This document shows positions 52,404-62,787 of a stretch of 64,000 nucleotides of DNA, in pieces. Position numbers and translations under genes: made by a program. Source of the DNA: Pinibacter soli (GTDB taxonomy: Bacteria; Bacteroidota; Bacteroidia; Chitinophagales; Chitinophagaceae); NCBI RefSeq assembly GCF_029961145.1, contig NZ_JASBRG010000001.1, positions 310,001 to 374,000 on the forward strand, given 5' to 3'. The notes beneath the pieces are model-generated. The model was not told the DNA's origin. It saw only the letters and a program-made list of their open reading frames with translations, and made no database searches. Positions within the stretch are counted from its first letter, which is position 1. Every line of letters starts with the position of its first letter.

Positions 52404-54677
52404 TTACTTCGCAATTTTCACAACTCTCTTAATAACCATCAGATTTTTATATTCAATCTTCAGCGCATAAACGCCGTTTGGTAAATTATTAAGGTCGCTG
52501 ACGGTTACGTTTGTTAACCCTTTGATCACTTTTACGTCTTCTGTTTTTAAGAGCCTGCTGTTGTAGTCAAAAACAGAAACTTTTATTGTTCCATCAAGCG
52601 GAGAAATTGCATTGAACGAAATACTATTGCTGAACGGATTTAAGACAGACTGCACATCAAAACGCAATCCGGCAGGGCTCAGAATAATTGTTTTACTATA
52701 AGTGAACTGTGCGCCGTCCTGTACTTTAAGTCTGTAGTAAGCAGGTTGATCCAACTCATTTGGATCCGTAAAACTATAGGTTGTCCCTGCCCCATTAACA
52801 CCTTTTCCATTTACGATCGTAACAGGAGCATAATGAATATTGTCGAAGCTTTTTTCCAAAGTAAACTTTGTATGTTCACTTTCTGTGCCGGAGGCCCAGA
52901 CTATCTGCCCAATATTCTTACTGTCCAGTGTGCCGTTAAATCTCAGCAACGTTGTTTGCAAAACGTCGTTACAATTATTTACGTACACCATAATCGTTGT
53001 GCTGGCAATAAACGAGCAACTGGGATTCGACAAGTTCGCCGCCGACGTTGCAATTCTCAGCCTGTACATATGACCGTTATTGGAGCTATCACCAAGAAAA
53101 GGCGTATGGCCGATCCTGTATTGGTATTTGCCATCAACGATCTGATTCACTCCAACATTCGTCGTATCAAGCCTCCATGTGCTGCCTCTGTCGGTACTTT
53201 TTTCCCACTGCCAGTAAGTATAGTTTGCAAAATAACTGCTAATCAGGGCAGTAAGGTCCACCTGGTTGCCATAACAAACTTTTGCATTGCCTGTTGGTTG
53301 CATATCAAGATTAGGTGTACATGTTGAAACAGCAATATCATCGATTGCCCAGTCGTTACCACCACCACCGGGAGCATTGTTCCTTATTGTAAGTGTGAAT
53401 GAAGTTTGACTAGGACCCGTTAAATATGTAAATGCCTTTTTAATCCATTTTCCCGTATAGGCAATATCGCCTGTTGAATAATAATCCACACCGTTCAACT
53501 GATACGTAAGATTTGGATGAACACCTGAAGAGTCCTTCGGGCCCGTGGGAATATATCCTGTACTGCTCGGACCCCGGCCTAAAGAGTCTGCACCGCACTT
53601 GGAACAAATGTTATACAACCATGATGATATCTCATAGTAAGTGTTAGGGCATAGATTTGTAACGGTGTACTGAAACGCGTAGTCTGTTTTATAACTTGCA
53701 TTCACCACCATCATATATCCTGCATTTGGATTTCTGGCCGTATCTGCTGCAGAATTACCAGCATAAGGATCTGCCGCTCCCGTATGGTCACCTATAATAT
53801 CCCACACATTAAATACGCGATGCGTTGTTGGTGTTGTATTATCAGGTTTTGCCCAGGCATTACTTGTTGTATACGCTTCCGTACTTGTGTTATTTGCTAC
53901 GCCGTAATAGTAATCATTTGGTGTACCTGTTGTAAAAGTTTTGAATTGATAAGTTCCTGAAATAGCAGACGAAGCGCCGCGATTACGTGGTTTACCACTT
54001 CCAAACGTACCTGCGTATTCCATACCTATTGCGTTGCCTCCAACATAATTTTCACAAATACCGATGTTCTTAAAAACAGCAACTTTATTTGTAGCGAAAG
54101 CAATACTATTTAAAGCACCGCTATATTTATAAGTAAACTTTCCGCCGCCCACATCAACATTTGCCCCATACGTTGCCGTAACGATAACTTCATAGGAAGC
54201 AACCATTACACAAGTAGATCCCCACAGTGTTGGCTTATCAGTACTTTTCATTTGACCACGTCGACTTGCAGTTGCTGTTTTTAACGTTGATGTATATCCC
54301 ATATTGATGGTGATAAACTTTCCAAGATCAATTCTTCCAGGATCATCAGTGGCAGCATCGGTGAAGGATTTCCATGTCTTTCCTTCATTGGTCAGGATGC
54401 GCAGAGAACCGGGAACATAAATTGCGCCGGTACGAACGGTATCATAAAACGCACAACTGTCAATGGTTGCAAGAGAGCTGTTAACAACGATGGTGGTTCG
54501 AATTTGAAGTGTATCTCCGGGTTCAACGGTTCCCCCGGTAGAGTTCTTTGTTTTGTTGACATACGTTTTTCCGTAGTCTGGCGTTTGAGAATAAGCTGCA
54601 TTATAAACGATAAAAAAGAGTATAAGCAACCATATACGTAAGAAGAAACGTACAGCGTAGTGTAGAGGTTTTTTCAT
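52404..54677 (-). CDS. Secreted protein with type IX secretion sorting domain
   Basis: The start is set at the ATG at 54677 (MKKPLHYAVRF), giving about 757 residues; the frame upstream to 54743 has no signal-like start. A signal peptide ends near AAYSQ. The middle contains beta-sandwich regions, including a segment near GNDWAIDDIAVSTC typical of carbohydrate-binding or MAM-like jelly rolls. The last ~75 residues, from LNPFSNSISFNAISPLDGTI to the end, form a type A T9SS C-terminal sorting domain (VSVFDYNSRLL, LPNGVYALKIEYKN, KRVVKIAK). It is exported through the type IX system to the surface or medium. Function is unknown; adhesin or matrix protein is possible. Confidence 0.88.
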   Translation of the reverse strand: MKKPLHYAVRFFLRIWLLILFFIVYNAAYSQTPDYGKTYVNKTKNSTGGTVEPGDTLQIRTTIVVNSSLATIDSCAFYDTVRTGAIYVPGSLRILTNEGKTWKSFTDAATDDPGRIDLGKFITINMGYTSTLKTATASRRGQMKSTDKPTLWGSTCVMVASYEVIVTATYGANVDVGGGKFTYKYSGALNSIAFATNKVAVFKNIGICENYVGGNAIGMEYAGTFGSGKPRNRGASSAISGTYQFKTFTTGTPNDYYYGVANNTSTEAYTTSNAWAKPDNTTPTTHRVFNVWDIIGDHTGAADPYAGNSAADTARNPNAGYMMVVNASYKTDYAFQYTVTNLCPNTYYEISSWLYNICSKCGADSLGRGPSSTGYIPTGPKDSSGVHPNLTYQLNGVDYYSTGDIAYTGKWIKKAFTYLTGPSQTSFTLTIRNNAPGGGGNDWAIDDIAVSTCTPNLDMQPTGNAKVCYGNQVDLTALISSYFANYTYWQWEKSTDRGSTWRLDTTNVGVNQIVDGKYQYRIGHTPFLGDSSNNGHMYRLRIATSAANLSNPSCSFIASTTIMVYVNNCNDVLQTTLLRFNGTLDSKNIGQIVWASGTESEHTKFTLEKSFDNIHYAPVTIVNGKGVNGAGTTYSFTDPNELDQPAYYRLKVQDGAQFTYSKTIILSPAGLRFDVQSVLNPFSNSISFNAISPLDGTIKVSVFDYNSRLLKTEDVKVIKGLTNVTVSDLNNLPNGVYALKIEYKNLMVIKRVVKIAK

Positions 54678-54969
54678 AGTAAATAGTTTTTCTAGGTGGA
54701 TTAAAAATGTTACCTCAAACATATGACAAGTAAACAAGATCAACTATAGTAAATCTACCCGCAATAAAACTATTTTTACTATTATGTCACTATTTATATC
54801 TATCGTCGATCACTATACGCTCTTTTTGCTGTAGAAACTCTCTTAAAATTGACCTCAGTCAATTATTATTTTAATAACAATTTTTAGCAATATGAAAAAG
54901 CGGTGACAAGATCAATGTAACAAATATGCTTTCGGCATCAGGCATCGTTAGTTTTTGGTTTATTTACAA

Positions 54970-55008
54970 AAGAAAACCGGCTGAATTACTTAAGCCGGTT
55001 TTTCTTTT
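54970..55008 (-). terminator. Terminator after the 55.0-55.6 kb lipoprotein gene
   Basis: AAAACCGGCT pairs with AGCCGGTTTT around a short loop, 17 bases past the stop codon (minus strand), with T/A-rich flanks on both sides so it could work in both directions. Confidence 0.8.
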
Positions 55009-55024
55009 AATGTTAGATGAATGA

Positions 55025-55582
55025 TTACAAACCAATTTCAATTTTATATTTGATGGTTGCTTTGCAATTAAGTGTTTTTGTAATCGCTTTACGAAGCGTA
55101 CCGGAAAGTTTATAAGAAAAACTTGTTGCGCCAAAATAAGGCTTCAAATCAAGCGCGGTATTTACCGGCACGCTTAAAGTTGAAGTAGCGGTTTCCGGAT
55201 TGCTTGTTAATTCAGCAATGTTAACCATTGTTATATTCGCGTTGGAAGACATTGCCGCGCTGCATGCAGATACATTTCCAAAAGAGTTTAAATCATCAGA
55301 ATTACTAATTGTCAATACGCATGACTCAAGCTTTACAGACTTGATATTAACAAGACCGTAGGTTTTTCCTGCTTGTTCCTTGATAAGGCTGTCAATGAGC
55401 AGGGAAGTGTTGAACTGGGACAGATCGCCAGTTCCGGCACTAGCTGGCTGAATAGTGAAATCAACATTTGATGATTGTGCGGAAACGTTAATGCTGATGA
55501 GATCTTTTACTTTGTTGCAGGAAGAACAGAGGCTCAAAAACAAAAATGCAAAAGCGCTTAGCTTTAAGGTAAGTAGTTTCAT
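55025..55582 (-). CDS. Lipoprotein of unknown function
   Basis: The 185-residue protein has a lipoprotein-type signal (AFLFLSLCSSCNK, Cys near 22). The mature part is serine- and threonine-rich and predicted beta-rich (VDFTIQPASAGTG, NIKSVKLESCVLTISNSDD, FSYKLSGTLRKAITKTLNCK). Regular short strands suggest a beta-sandwich, and the protein is probably anchored to the outer membrane. No family recognised. A clean promoter element lies 24 bases upstream and a terminator follows, so it is monocistronic. Confidence 0.8.
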   Translation of the reverse strand: MKLLTLKLSAFAFLFLSLCSSCNKVKDLISINVSAQSSNVDFTIQPASAGTGDLSQFNTSLLIDSLIKEQAGKTYGLVNIKSVKLESCVLTISNSDDLNSFGNVSACSAAMSSNANITMVNIAELTSNPETATSTLSVPVNTALDLKPYFGATSFSYKLSGTLRKAITKTLNCKATIKYKIEIGL

Positions 55583-55605
55583 TGAATATCGAATTAAAAT
55601 TTGCG

Positions 55606-55613
55606 CAAAGATA
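55606..55613 (-). promoter_or_regulatory. Candidate -7 element of the lipoprotein gene
   Basis: TATCTTTG on the minus strand is a perfect TAnnTTTG match, 24 bases before the ATG at 55582. Confidence 0.5.
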
Positions 55614-55739
55614 TAGCTATAACGATAATGCGCAAGTGTTAATAACTGAATAACTGATTAACTGAATAACTGAAGTGGTTGATGGTTGTAATGCAAAATT
55701 GAATTTAAACTTTTCTGTTATTCAGTTATTCCTAAAAGC

Positions 55740-55769
55740 AAAAGGCCCCGACAATCGCCGGAGCCTTTG
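55740..55769 (-). terminator. Terminator after fumC
   Basis: On the minus strand AAAGGCTCCGGCG pairs imperfectly with TGTCGGGGCCTTT and is followed by T residues, 20 bases past the fumC stop codon. Confidence 0.8.
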
Positions 55770-55788
55770 CAAAAAACTAATCTTGCTC

Positions 55789-57186
55789 TTATATCTTTCC
55801 TACCATATTCGCTGGAATTACCCACTCGTCGAATTGCTCCGGAGTAACGTAGCCAAGCTTCACGGCCATTTCTTTTAAGGTAGTTCCTTCTTTGTGTGCA
55901 GTCTGTGCTATTTCTGCAGCTTTGTAGTAACCGATCTTTGTATTCAAAGCAGTAACGAGCATCAAAGAATTGTCAACGTGGTTTTTGATGTTTGCTTCAA
56001 TTGGTTCGATACCCACCGCACATTTATCATTGAAGCTTACACAACCTTCGCCTATTAATCTTGCGCTATGCAGGAAGTTGAAGATCATTACAGGTTTGAA
56101 CACGTTCAATTCGAAGTGACCAGTTGCACCGCCAATGTTGATGGTAACATCATTACCCAAAACCTGTGCTGCTATCATTGTTAGCGCTTCACACTGTGTT
56201 GGGTTTACTTTACCCGGCATGATAGAAGAACCCGGCTCATTATCAGGAATGAACAATTCGCCTATACCGCTGCGTGGCCCGCTTGACAACATGCGCACGT
56301 CGTTTGCGATTTTCATCAAACTAACGGCAACGGTTTTCAATGCACCATGCGCTTCTACTATTGCATCGTGAGCGGCAAGAGATTCAAATTTGTTTTCTGC
56401 TGTAATGAAAGGCAATCCCGTTAATGTAGCAATATGTTTTGCAACGTTCTCAGAATAGTTTGCAGGTGTGTTGATGCCAGTACCAACCGCTGTTCCACCA
56501 AGTGCTAATTCTGACAAATGTGCCAATGTATTTTTGATCGCTTTTAATCCGTGGTTCAATTGAGAAACATAACCGCTAAACTCCTGTCCTACTGTTAATG
56601 GAGTAGCATCCATGAAGTGTGTACGACCGATCTTCACTACGTGCATGTAGGCTTTGCTTTTTTCGGCAAGTGTGTCACGCAATTTTTCAATACCAGGGAT
56701 TGTTACGTCCAACAACATTTTGTATGCCGCAATGTGCATTGCTGTTGGGAAAGTATCGTTTGAAGATTGTGATTTGTTTACGTCATCATTTGGATGAAGG
56801 AATTTTTCTTTGTCGTCCAGTTTACCGCCGTTCAGCACGTGACCGCGATAAGCAACCACCTCATTTACGTTCATGTTGCTTTGGGTACCGCTACCAGTTT
56901 GCCAAACTACCAGCGGGAAATAGTCGTCCAGTTTTCCCTCGAGTATTTCATCACACACTTTACCGATCATGTCGCTTTTTTCTTTTGGCAAAACACCGGC
57001 TTCAAAGTTGGTGATGGCTGCTGCCTTTTTCAGGTATGCAAATGCACGGATGATTTCTTTCGGCATCCGATTGATGTCCTGTGCAATTTTAAAGTTTTCT
57101 ATACTGCGTTGCGTTTGTGCACCATAATATGCATCCACAGGCACTTTTACCTCACCCATGGTATCTTTTTCTATGCGGTAGCTCAT
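55789..57186 (-). CDS. fumC: Class II fumarate hydratase
   Basis: This 465-residue enzyme converts fumarate and malate in the citric acid cycle in the cytoplasm. The fumarase/aspartase signature [13 protein letters not shown] is present, along with the substrate-binding [37 protein letters not shown] and [22 protein letters not shown]-like aspartase features are absent and the overall start ([14 protein letters not shown]) is that of FumC. Full family length, no signal peptide. Monocistronic by its terminator and the inverted repeat upstream. Confidence 0.96.
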   Translation of the reverse strand: MSYRIEKDTMGEVKVPVDAYYGAQTQRSIENFKIAQDINRMPKEIIRAFAYLKKAAAITNFEAGVLPKEKSDMIGKVCDEILEGKLDDYFPLVVWQTGSGTQSNMNVNEVVAYRGHVLNGGKLDDKEKFLHPNDDVNKSQSSNDTFPTAMHIAAYKMLLDVTIPGIEKLRDTLAEKSKAYMHVVKIGRTHFMDATPLTVGQEFSGYVSQLNHGLKAIKNTLAHLSELALGGTAVGTGINTPANYSENVAKHIATLTGLPFITAENKFESLAAHDAIVEAHGALKTVAVSLMKIANDVRMLSSGPRSGIGELFIPDNEPGSSIMPGKVNPTQCEALTMIAAQVLGNDVTINIGGATGHFELNVFKPVMIFNFLHSARLIGEGCVSFNDKCAVGIEPIEANIKNHVDNSLMLVTALNTKIGYYKAAEIAQTAHKEGTTLKEMAVKLGYVTPEQFDEWVIPANMVGKI

Positions 57187-57374
57187 TGTTTAAATTTTTA
57201 GCGCGGTAAAGGTAGCAAATGTGCTAATTTGAAAATTTGAAAATTTGAAAATTCATTCTGTGCGCCATTACTTACTTAATTACTGGCTCTACGAAGGCTA
57301 GGTAGTATTAAATAGTGAATGTTTGCTCTTATGCATTTTCAAATTAGCACATTTTCAAATTTTCAAATTAACGC

Positions 57375-58154
57375 CTATCGGCCTGTAAATGCCGGTTTCC
57401 GTTTCTCCAAAAATGCAGAGGCGCCCTCTTTCAAATCCTCTGTAGCGAAGCATTCGCCGAATTTTTTGATTTCAAAATCGTAACCTTGCTGGGTGTGGTC
57501 GAAATTGTTAACGCACTCGATCACTTTGGCGATGGCTAACGGGGCTTTTGTATGGATTACCTGCAGGATCGCTTTTACGGTATTTAGCAAATCTTCCTGT
57601 TTAACTATGCTATTGGCGATGCCGTATTGCGCGGCCTGTTCAGCAGAGATCATTTCGCCAGTCATTAATAACTGCATAGCCCTGCCTTTGCCCACAACCT
57701 GTACCAAACGCTGGGTTCCGCCGTATCCCGGGATCAATCCCAGATTCACTTCGGGTTGACCAAATTTAGCATTGTCGCTGGCAATAATAAAATGGCAGGA
57801 AAGTGCCAGCTCGCAACCGCCGCCTAAGGCAAAACCATTCACGGCAGCGACGATGGGTTTAGGTGAATTTTCTATTTTATCGAAAACGGATTGCTGTCCT
57901 TTACGTGCAAGATCTTCGCCTTGCGAAGGATCCAATTGTAAAAACTCGCTGATGTCGGCACCGGCTACAAATGATTTCGGCCCAGAGCCAGTAATGATAG
58001 CCGATTTAATGGCATGGTTATTATACACCTCGTCGACCACGGAAGATAGTTCCGCTATTACAGTTTTGTTCAGTGCATTGAGTTTATCAGGCCTGTTGAT
58101 AGTAATAACAAGTGTTTCATTTTCAATCGTCGTAAGCAATGTTTGATAATTCAT
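57375..58154 (-). CDS. Enoyl-CoA hydratase/isomerase family protein
   Basis: This 259-residue crotonase-fold enzyme has the oxyanion-hole segments FVAGADISEF and AAVNGFALGGGCELALSCHF. Both expected catalytic glutamates are in place (GGGCELAL region and PEVNLGLIPGYGGTQRL). It hydrates 2-enoyl-CoA to 3-hydroxyacyl-CoA; within the family short-chain (crotonyl-CoA) activity is most likely. It is a single gene separated from fumC by an AT-rich inverted repeat, and divergent from the TRIC-family gene. Confidence 0.92.
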   Translation of the reverse strand: MNYQTLLTTIENETLVITINRPDKLNALNKTVIAELSSVVDEVYNNHAIKSAIITGSGPKSFVAGADISEFLQLDPSQGEDLARKGQQSVFDKIENSPKPIVAAVNGFALGGGCELALSCHFIIASDNAKFGQPEVNLGLIPGYGGTQRLVQVVGKGRAMQLLMTGEMISAEQAAQYGIANSIVKQEDLLNTVKAILQVIHTKAPLAIAKVIECVNNFDHTQQGYDFEIKKFGECFATEDLKEGASAFLEKRKPAFTGR

Positions 58155-58278
58155 ACCTTAGTAAATTATTTGCCTAAGATAGACACTTATAAGGATTCGA
58201 AAGTTCTCACAGATCATGGAAAATTTCAAATTCTTATTAGCGTTACAGCATATAACAACATTGAATTATTTTCCTCTC

Positions 58279-58881
58279 ATGAGCTTACTTAGTTTGATTA
58301 CTTATACCGGGATTTTTGTGTTTGCGGGCACCGGTGCATTTAAAGCACGAACCTACCAGATGGATATTTTCGGCGCAGCTGTTTTGGCTTTTGTAACAGC
58401 CTATGGTGGAGGAACTTTGCGTGATCTGTTAATTGGCGTACGTCCCGTGAACTGGGTAAATGATTACCTGGCACTGGGGCTTGTTTTTTCTGCCACATTG
58501 ATCACATTTATTTTTAAACTCAATTATGAACGCTTCAAAAGAACCATATTCATTACTGACGCAATTGGTCTTGGTTTGTTTACTGCAGCAGGAATAGAAA
58601 AAAGTATTTTACTTGGCATTAATGAAATGTATGCGGTTGTGATGGGCGTGATCACGGCATCCTTTGGAGGCCTGCTGGCAGACGTACTCTGCAATGCTGT
58701 TCCCAATTTATTTAAACGCGGTGAATTGTATGCAACCGCATGCGCGATTGGCGGCATTGTGTATGTGCTACTGCGCAAAGCAGGTTTTGAACAAAACATC
58801 AACCTCGTGCTGTGCGTGGTAATTGTCGTGCTAACGAGAGTTATTTCTAAATGGAAAAGAGTTGAGCTTCCTGAGATTTAA
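58279..58881 (+). CDS. TRIC/UPF0126 family membrane protein
   Basis: The product has about 200 residues from the ATG at 58279, or 221 from 58216; the shorter start gives the usual family N-terminus (MSLLSLITYTGIFVFAGTGA). Two tandem three-helix repeats are visible: the first has GAFKARTYQMDIFGAAVLAF and YGGGTLRDLLIG, the second MYAVVMGVITASFGGLLADVLC. The GGG-x-x-R-D motif is the hallmark of bacterial TRIC-like channels (older name YicG/UPF0126). Family members conduct monovalent cations, and physiology in bacteria is unclear. Single gene. Confidence 0.9.
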   Translation: MSLLSLITYTGIFVFAGTGAFKARTYQMDIFGAAVLAFVTAYGGGTLRDLLIGVRPVNWVNDYLALGLVFSATLITFIFKLNYERFKRTIFITDAIGLGLFTAAGIEKSILLGINEMYAVVMGVITASFGGLLADVLCNAVPNLFKRGELYATACAIGGIVYVLLRKAGFEQNINLVLCVVIVVLTRVISKWKRVELPEI

Positions 58882-59032
58882 GAAAGTTGTTAGCTGATAG
58901 CTGTCAGTTGTTGGACCTTCTGTGGCGCTGTGTATGAATAGGTCTCATTTTCTCATGTGTTAAAATTCAGGTAGCTAAACTTACGCCTTCAGCGGTCACT
59001 AACAACCAACAACTATCAACCAAAAACTTTCT

Positions 59033-60004
59033 CTATTGTTGTTGCTGCATTTCCTGGAACCTTCTATAACTATTCTCCGGTATTGCCGGATTGTGTGCCT
59101 GATAAGAAACAACCATCGGCATTTCTATGACATTATTATTATTTGCAGCAATTTTTGACAAGCCATTTTCAATGCTTACAGAAACTTCAAGGCGGTGATC
59201 AGAAGAGCCTTTGTATGTTCCTTTTACCGGCGTGCAATCTCCAAAATTTCTTCCGATAGCAAGACGCACATGACGATCACTCACAACGCAATTGTTGGTA
59301 GGATCAAGACCTATCCATCCGTAGAAAGGAATGTAAGCTTCTACCCATGCATGCGTTGCGCCTTCACCGCGCAACTCGTGATTTTTAGGACAGATATAGC
59401 CACTTACATAACGAGCCGGGATGTTTATCATGCGAAGCATAAGTAAAAGCAAGTGCGCAAAATCCTGACACACGCCTGCTTTCAATTTCCACACATCGTC
59501 AATCTCTGTTTCTATGCTTGTAACACCTTTTTTGTATTCAAAATTATTGTAGACAAACGCAGACAGCGCCTGTGCATTGTAAAAGGGAGGCTGTTTTTCA
59601 TTTACAATTTGAGTAACGGCATCACAAATATCCCGGTAACATTTAAAGGCATCAATCTTTAAAAAATCCATGTAAGGAAATTGCTCGCTAAGAAATGAAA
59701 GGTTCTCCCATTGCATGTTTGCGGGCGTATCATCGGCCGGCAATAAAACGGGATGTGTTATTACATCGATGGTTGAAAAGATCGTAAGCTCTGTGTGGGG
59801 ACGAATGATGGAGAACACGCCCACCTGATTGTTAAAGTAATCTGTAAACAACTCTATTGTTGGCTTATAAGAAATTTTGAGGTCATGCTTTTTCACTTCC
59901 TGCAATTGATCGCTTACCGGATACAGCATTATCTGGTTGGTACAATCAATCACTGTAGAAGCATATGAGTAGCGTGTTATGTGCTTGATGGAATAAGATG
60001 GCAT
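59033..60004 (-). CDS. Transglutaminase-like cysteine protease-fold protein
   Basis: This 323-residue protein has an N-terminal bacterial transglutaminase-associated domain (about 1-90, IKHITRYSYASTV). The catalytic domain contains KAGVCQDFAHLLLLMLRMI with the nucleophile Cys, GEGATHAWVEAYIPFYGWIG with His, and LDPTNNC with Asp. No signal peptide. It is the third gene of a conserved trio with the alpha-E and ATP-grasp proteins. Comparative work on these families proposes a role in making or trimming an unknown peptide; no product is known. Confidence 0.9.
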   Translation of the reverse strand: MPSYSIKHITRYSYASTVIDCTNQIMLYPVSDQLQEVKKHDLKISYKPTIELFTDYFNNQVGVFSIIRPHTELTIFSTIDVITHPVLLPADDTPANMQWENLSFLSEQFPYMDFLKIDAFKCYRDICDAVTQIVNEKQPPFYNAQALSAFVYNNFEYKKGVTSIETEIDDVWKLKAGVCQDFAHLLLLMLRMINIPARYVSGYICPKNHELRGEGATHAWVEAYIPFYGWIGLDPTNNCVVSDRHVRLAIGRNFGDCTPVKGTYKGSSDHRLEVSVSIENGLSKIAANNNNVIEMPMVVSYQAHNPAIPENSYRRFQEMQQQQ

Positions 60005-60036
60005 TGTTCTCTTTTTAAAATGTCAGACAATGTTGT

Positions 60037-60969
60037 TTACGTGTTGCCGAAATAAAACTGATTGAATGAATTGGCAACCTCCACTAATTCGGATCTTGTT
60101 TGATAAATAAAACGCTGCAGCTCATCAACACTTGCTGCGCGAATATTGCTGTACTTTACGTTGTTCATTGCTTTACCTATCAGAAACTCAAGCCGGCTAT
60201 AACTTTCAGGCAAACTCTCAGCATTCAGCCGCTCAAAATAATTTGAAACCTGCTGCAAGCAGTATAAAATCGAATGAGGATAGTTGGTATTGTATAAAAT
60301 CATTTGCAACACATTATCCGGGGTAAATGTGCCACGGTAAATTTTGTAGTACAACTCATAGCCCGAAAGCGAATGCAGCAATGATCGCAAGTGCGCTTCC
60401 ATCGGCATTTTGAGCTCGTAGTTTATTTCCTGTATCTTGATGCTTAGGATATCGGCAGAGAGAAATGCTCTCTCTAACATTTTTCCAATGTTAAGGTAAT
60501 TGAATCCTTCCCCACGAGGCATGGTGATATCAACCGTTCCATTGTAGGAAAAACTATGTTCGATCAAGTCATCCAGCACTGTTACAGGATCACCCACTCT
60601 TACCTGCAATTGCATGTTTGAATTGCGTATGACATGGTAGTAATCATTAAGGCATTGCCACATTTCTTTTGTGATGTGATCTTGTACCGCTCTTGCACAT
60701 TCCCGCGATCTTATGATGTTGTTGATCACTGAAGAAACGTTGTTTCTGTCTAGTAAAATGTGCTCCAATACTTTTGATGAATCTCTTTCGATGTCGTCAA
60801 TTTCATTGGCATGTAAAACACTATAGGTATTCAAAACGGAGCGCCAGCTAAAGTGAAGCATCTCTTCCTGCGACGAAATGTAGCTTGTGCGTAAAATGCG
60901 CAACATGCCGTTGGTTCGCTCCATGTAACGGGCCATCCAATAGATTGTATCTGCTACCCGGCTTAACAT
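60037..60969 (-). CDS. Alpha-E domain protein (DUF403)
   Basis: The product is a 310-residue, nearly all-helical protein starting MLSRVADTIYWMARYMERTN, the typical DUF403/alpha-E opening in which the conserved glutamate gives the name. Further conserved parts are SVINNIIRSRECARAVQDHI and FLIGKAMNN. It lies 32 bases upstream of the transglutaminase gene. Alpha-E proteins occur almost always with the circularly permuted ATP-grasp next to them, as here. Biochemical role unknown. Confidence 0.92.
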   Translation of the reverse strand: MLSRVADTIYWMARYMERTNGMLRILRTSYISSQEEMLHFSWRSVLNTYSVLHANEIDDIERDSSKVLEHILLDRNNVSSVINNIIRSRECARAVQDHITKEMWQCLNDYYHVIRNSNMQLQVRVGDPVTVLDDLIEHSFSYNGTVDITMPRGEGFNYLNIGKMLERAFLSADILSIKIQEINYELKMPMEAHLRSLLHSLSGYELYYKIYRGTFTPDNVLQMILYNTNYPHSILYCLQQVSNYFERLNAESLPESYSRLEFLIGKAMNNVKYSNIRAASVDELQRFIYQTRSELVEVANSFNQFYFGNT

Positions 60970-61168
60970 ACTTTCCTGTTTAGTGTTTAGTAAAAAAATA
61001 ACAATGCTGCTTAACTCATGTTAACAGGACGGCCTGTACCTTTTCGCAGGCAAGCAATTCGTTGTATGTAAAGTGTGTGATAAAATTTATAATGACTACG
61101 CCTATCGCTCAATAGAATTACTACTGTTGAACGGAGAAAAATGAACTATAGCTGACTTCCAAATTCTT

Positions 61169-62614
61169 CTATGCCACGACCCATGTGTCTTTACTACCAC
61201 CACCTTGCGAAGAATTCACTACCAATGAACCTTCCCGCAGAGCCACCCGCGTGAGGCCGCCCGGCACTATGTCAATTCCATCAGGGCCGTACAAGGCAAA
61301 TGGTCGCAAGTCCACCCTTCGCGGTTGCAGCACTCCATTGATATAACATGGCGTGGAAGACAAACTGATAATGGGCTGTGCAATAAAGCTGCGCGGATCA
61401 GCTTCGATGGCTCTTCTGAAATTTTCCATTTCCTGCTCAGTAGCTGCATTGCCTATCAACATGCCATAACCACCGGATTCGTTGGTGCGCTTGATCACCA
61501 TCTTATCCATGTTTTCAAAAACAAGCTTCTGATTGTCCGGTGATGCCAGCTGATAAGTCGGAACCGTTTTGAGTATTGGTTCTTCGTTCAGGTAATAGCG
61601 GATCATATCGGGCACATGCGCATACACCGCCTTATCATCTGCAACGCCATTGCCCATAGCGTTTACAATAGCCACATTCCCTTTTCGGTAAGCCCAGTAA
61701 ATACCAGGAACACCCAATATACTGTCTGGCCGGAACACGAGCGGGTCAATAAAATCATCATCCACGCGGCGATAGATCACATCTACTTGTTGAAGGCCTT
61801 TGGTGGTTTTCATGTACACGTGATGGTTGTCTACCACAAGGTCGCGACCTTCCACAAGCTCAATGCCCATGAGCCTTGCAAGAGTTGTGTGTTCAAAATA
61901 TGCTGAGTTGTAAATGCCCGGCGAAAGCAATACAACCGTTGGATCACTGTTTTGCCTGTTTGCAAGTGCCAGGAGATTTTTCAGCAATAGATCCGGATAA
62001 TGTTTTACCGGCTTTATATTATTCTTTGGCAGCAGATCCGGAAAGATGCGGTACGTTATGCTTCGATTTTCGAGCATGTACGATACACCGGAGGGCGTGC
62101 GCAAATTATCTTCCAGCACATAAAATTCTCCATCGTAATCTCGGATGAGATCGACACCTGCGATATGTGTGTAAATGTCAAACGGCACGTTCACGTTTGT
62201 CATTTCCCGTAAAAAATTCGGGGAAGAGTAAATGAGCTTGGCCGGAACAATTCCATCTTTTATAATGAACTGGTGGTGGTAAATATCTTTCAGGAAAACA
62301 TTGAGTGCTTTAAGTCGTTGCTTTATTCCGGCTTCAATTCTTTTCCACTCGTCGCCCATAATGATCCTCGGAATAATGTCGAAGGGAAATATTTTTTCTA
62401 TGCCCTCGCCGCTGTTGTAAACCGTAAAAGTGACTCCCTGGCTCATGAATAATTTCTTGGCCATTTCATCTTTGTGGGTCATTTCGTCGGACGAAAGGTC
62501 CTGGATGGCACCCACGAAGTTTTTATAGTGGTCGCGTACACCTTCCTGGCTAAACATTTCATCCCAAACGCCTGGCTGATCGCTGTAAGATTGGAGTAAA
62601 GTGTTTTCTGTCAT
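61169..62614 (-). CDS. Circularly permuted ATP-grasp protein type 2 (DUF404/DUF407)
   Basis: This 481-residue protein starts near SYSDQPGVWDEMFSQEGVRD, a family hallmark. Later conserved blocks are RIIMGDEWKRIEAGIKQRL, GEFYVLEDNLRTPSGVSYML, VDVIYRRVDDDFIDPLVF, MVIKRTNESGGYGMLIG and RVDLRPFALYGPDGIDI. The fold is a rearranged ATP-grasp of the type predicted to form amide or peptide bonds. It heads the three-gene set with alpha-E (199 bases downstream) and transglutaminase. Substrate and product are unknown. Confidence 0.93.
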   Translation of the reverse strand: MTENTLLQSYSDQPGVWDEMFSQEGVRDHYKNFVGAIQDLSSDEMTHKDEMAKKLFMSQGVTFTVYNSGEGIEKIFPFDIIPRIIMGDEWKRIEAGIKQRLKALNVFLKDIYHHQFIIKDGIVPAKLIYSSPNFLREMTNVNVPFDIYTHIAGVDLIRDYDGEFYVLEDNLRTPSGVSYMLENRSITYRIFPDLLPKNNIKPVKHYPDLLLKNLLALANRQNSDPTVVLLSPGIYNSAYFEHTTLARLMGIELVEGRDLVVDNHHVYMKTTKGLQQVDVIYRRVDDDFIDPLVFRPDSILGVPGIYWAYRKGNVAIVNAMGNGVADDKAVYAHVPDMIRYYLNEEPILKTVPTYQLASPDNQKLVFENMDKMVIKRTNESGGYGMLIGNAATEQEMENFRRAIEADPRSFIAQPIISLSSTPCYINGVLQPRRVDLRPFALYGPDGIDIVPGGLTRVALREGSLVVNSSQGGGSKDTWVVA

Positions 62615-62787
62615 AGTTAATTAAATATAGCAAATACTTTGAAAAAATATTAAAATATTTGAGTCAGACAGAAAATAAATGCATTATTATGCTAAACAGA
62701 GCCACCATAAACGAATTACACCACTAAAACATTAATATATTTTTAATTATAATTTATCAGCAACATTCGAATATTTCTGGCAAAAGG

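Noticed and set aside
52746-53327. Plus-strand open frame of 193 codons
   Set aside because: Antisense to the T9SS cargo gene; composition looks like a shadow frame.
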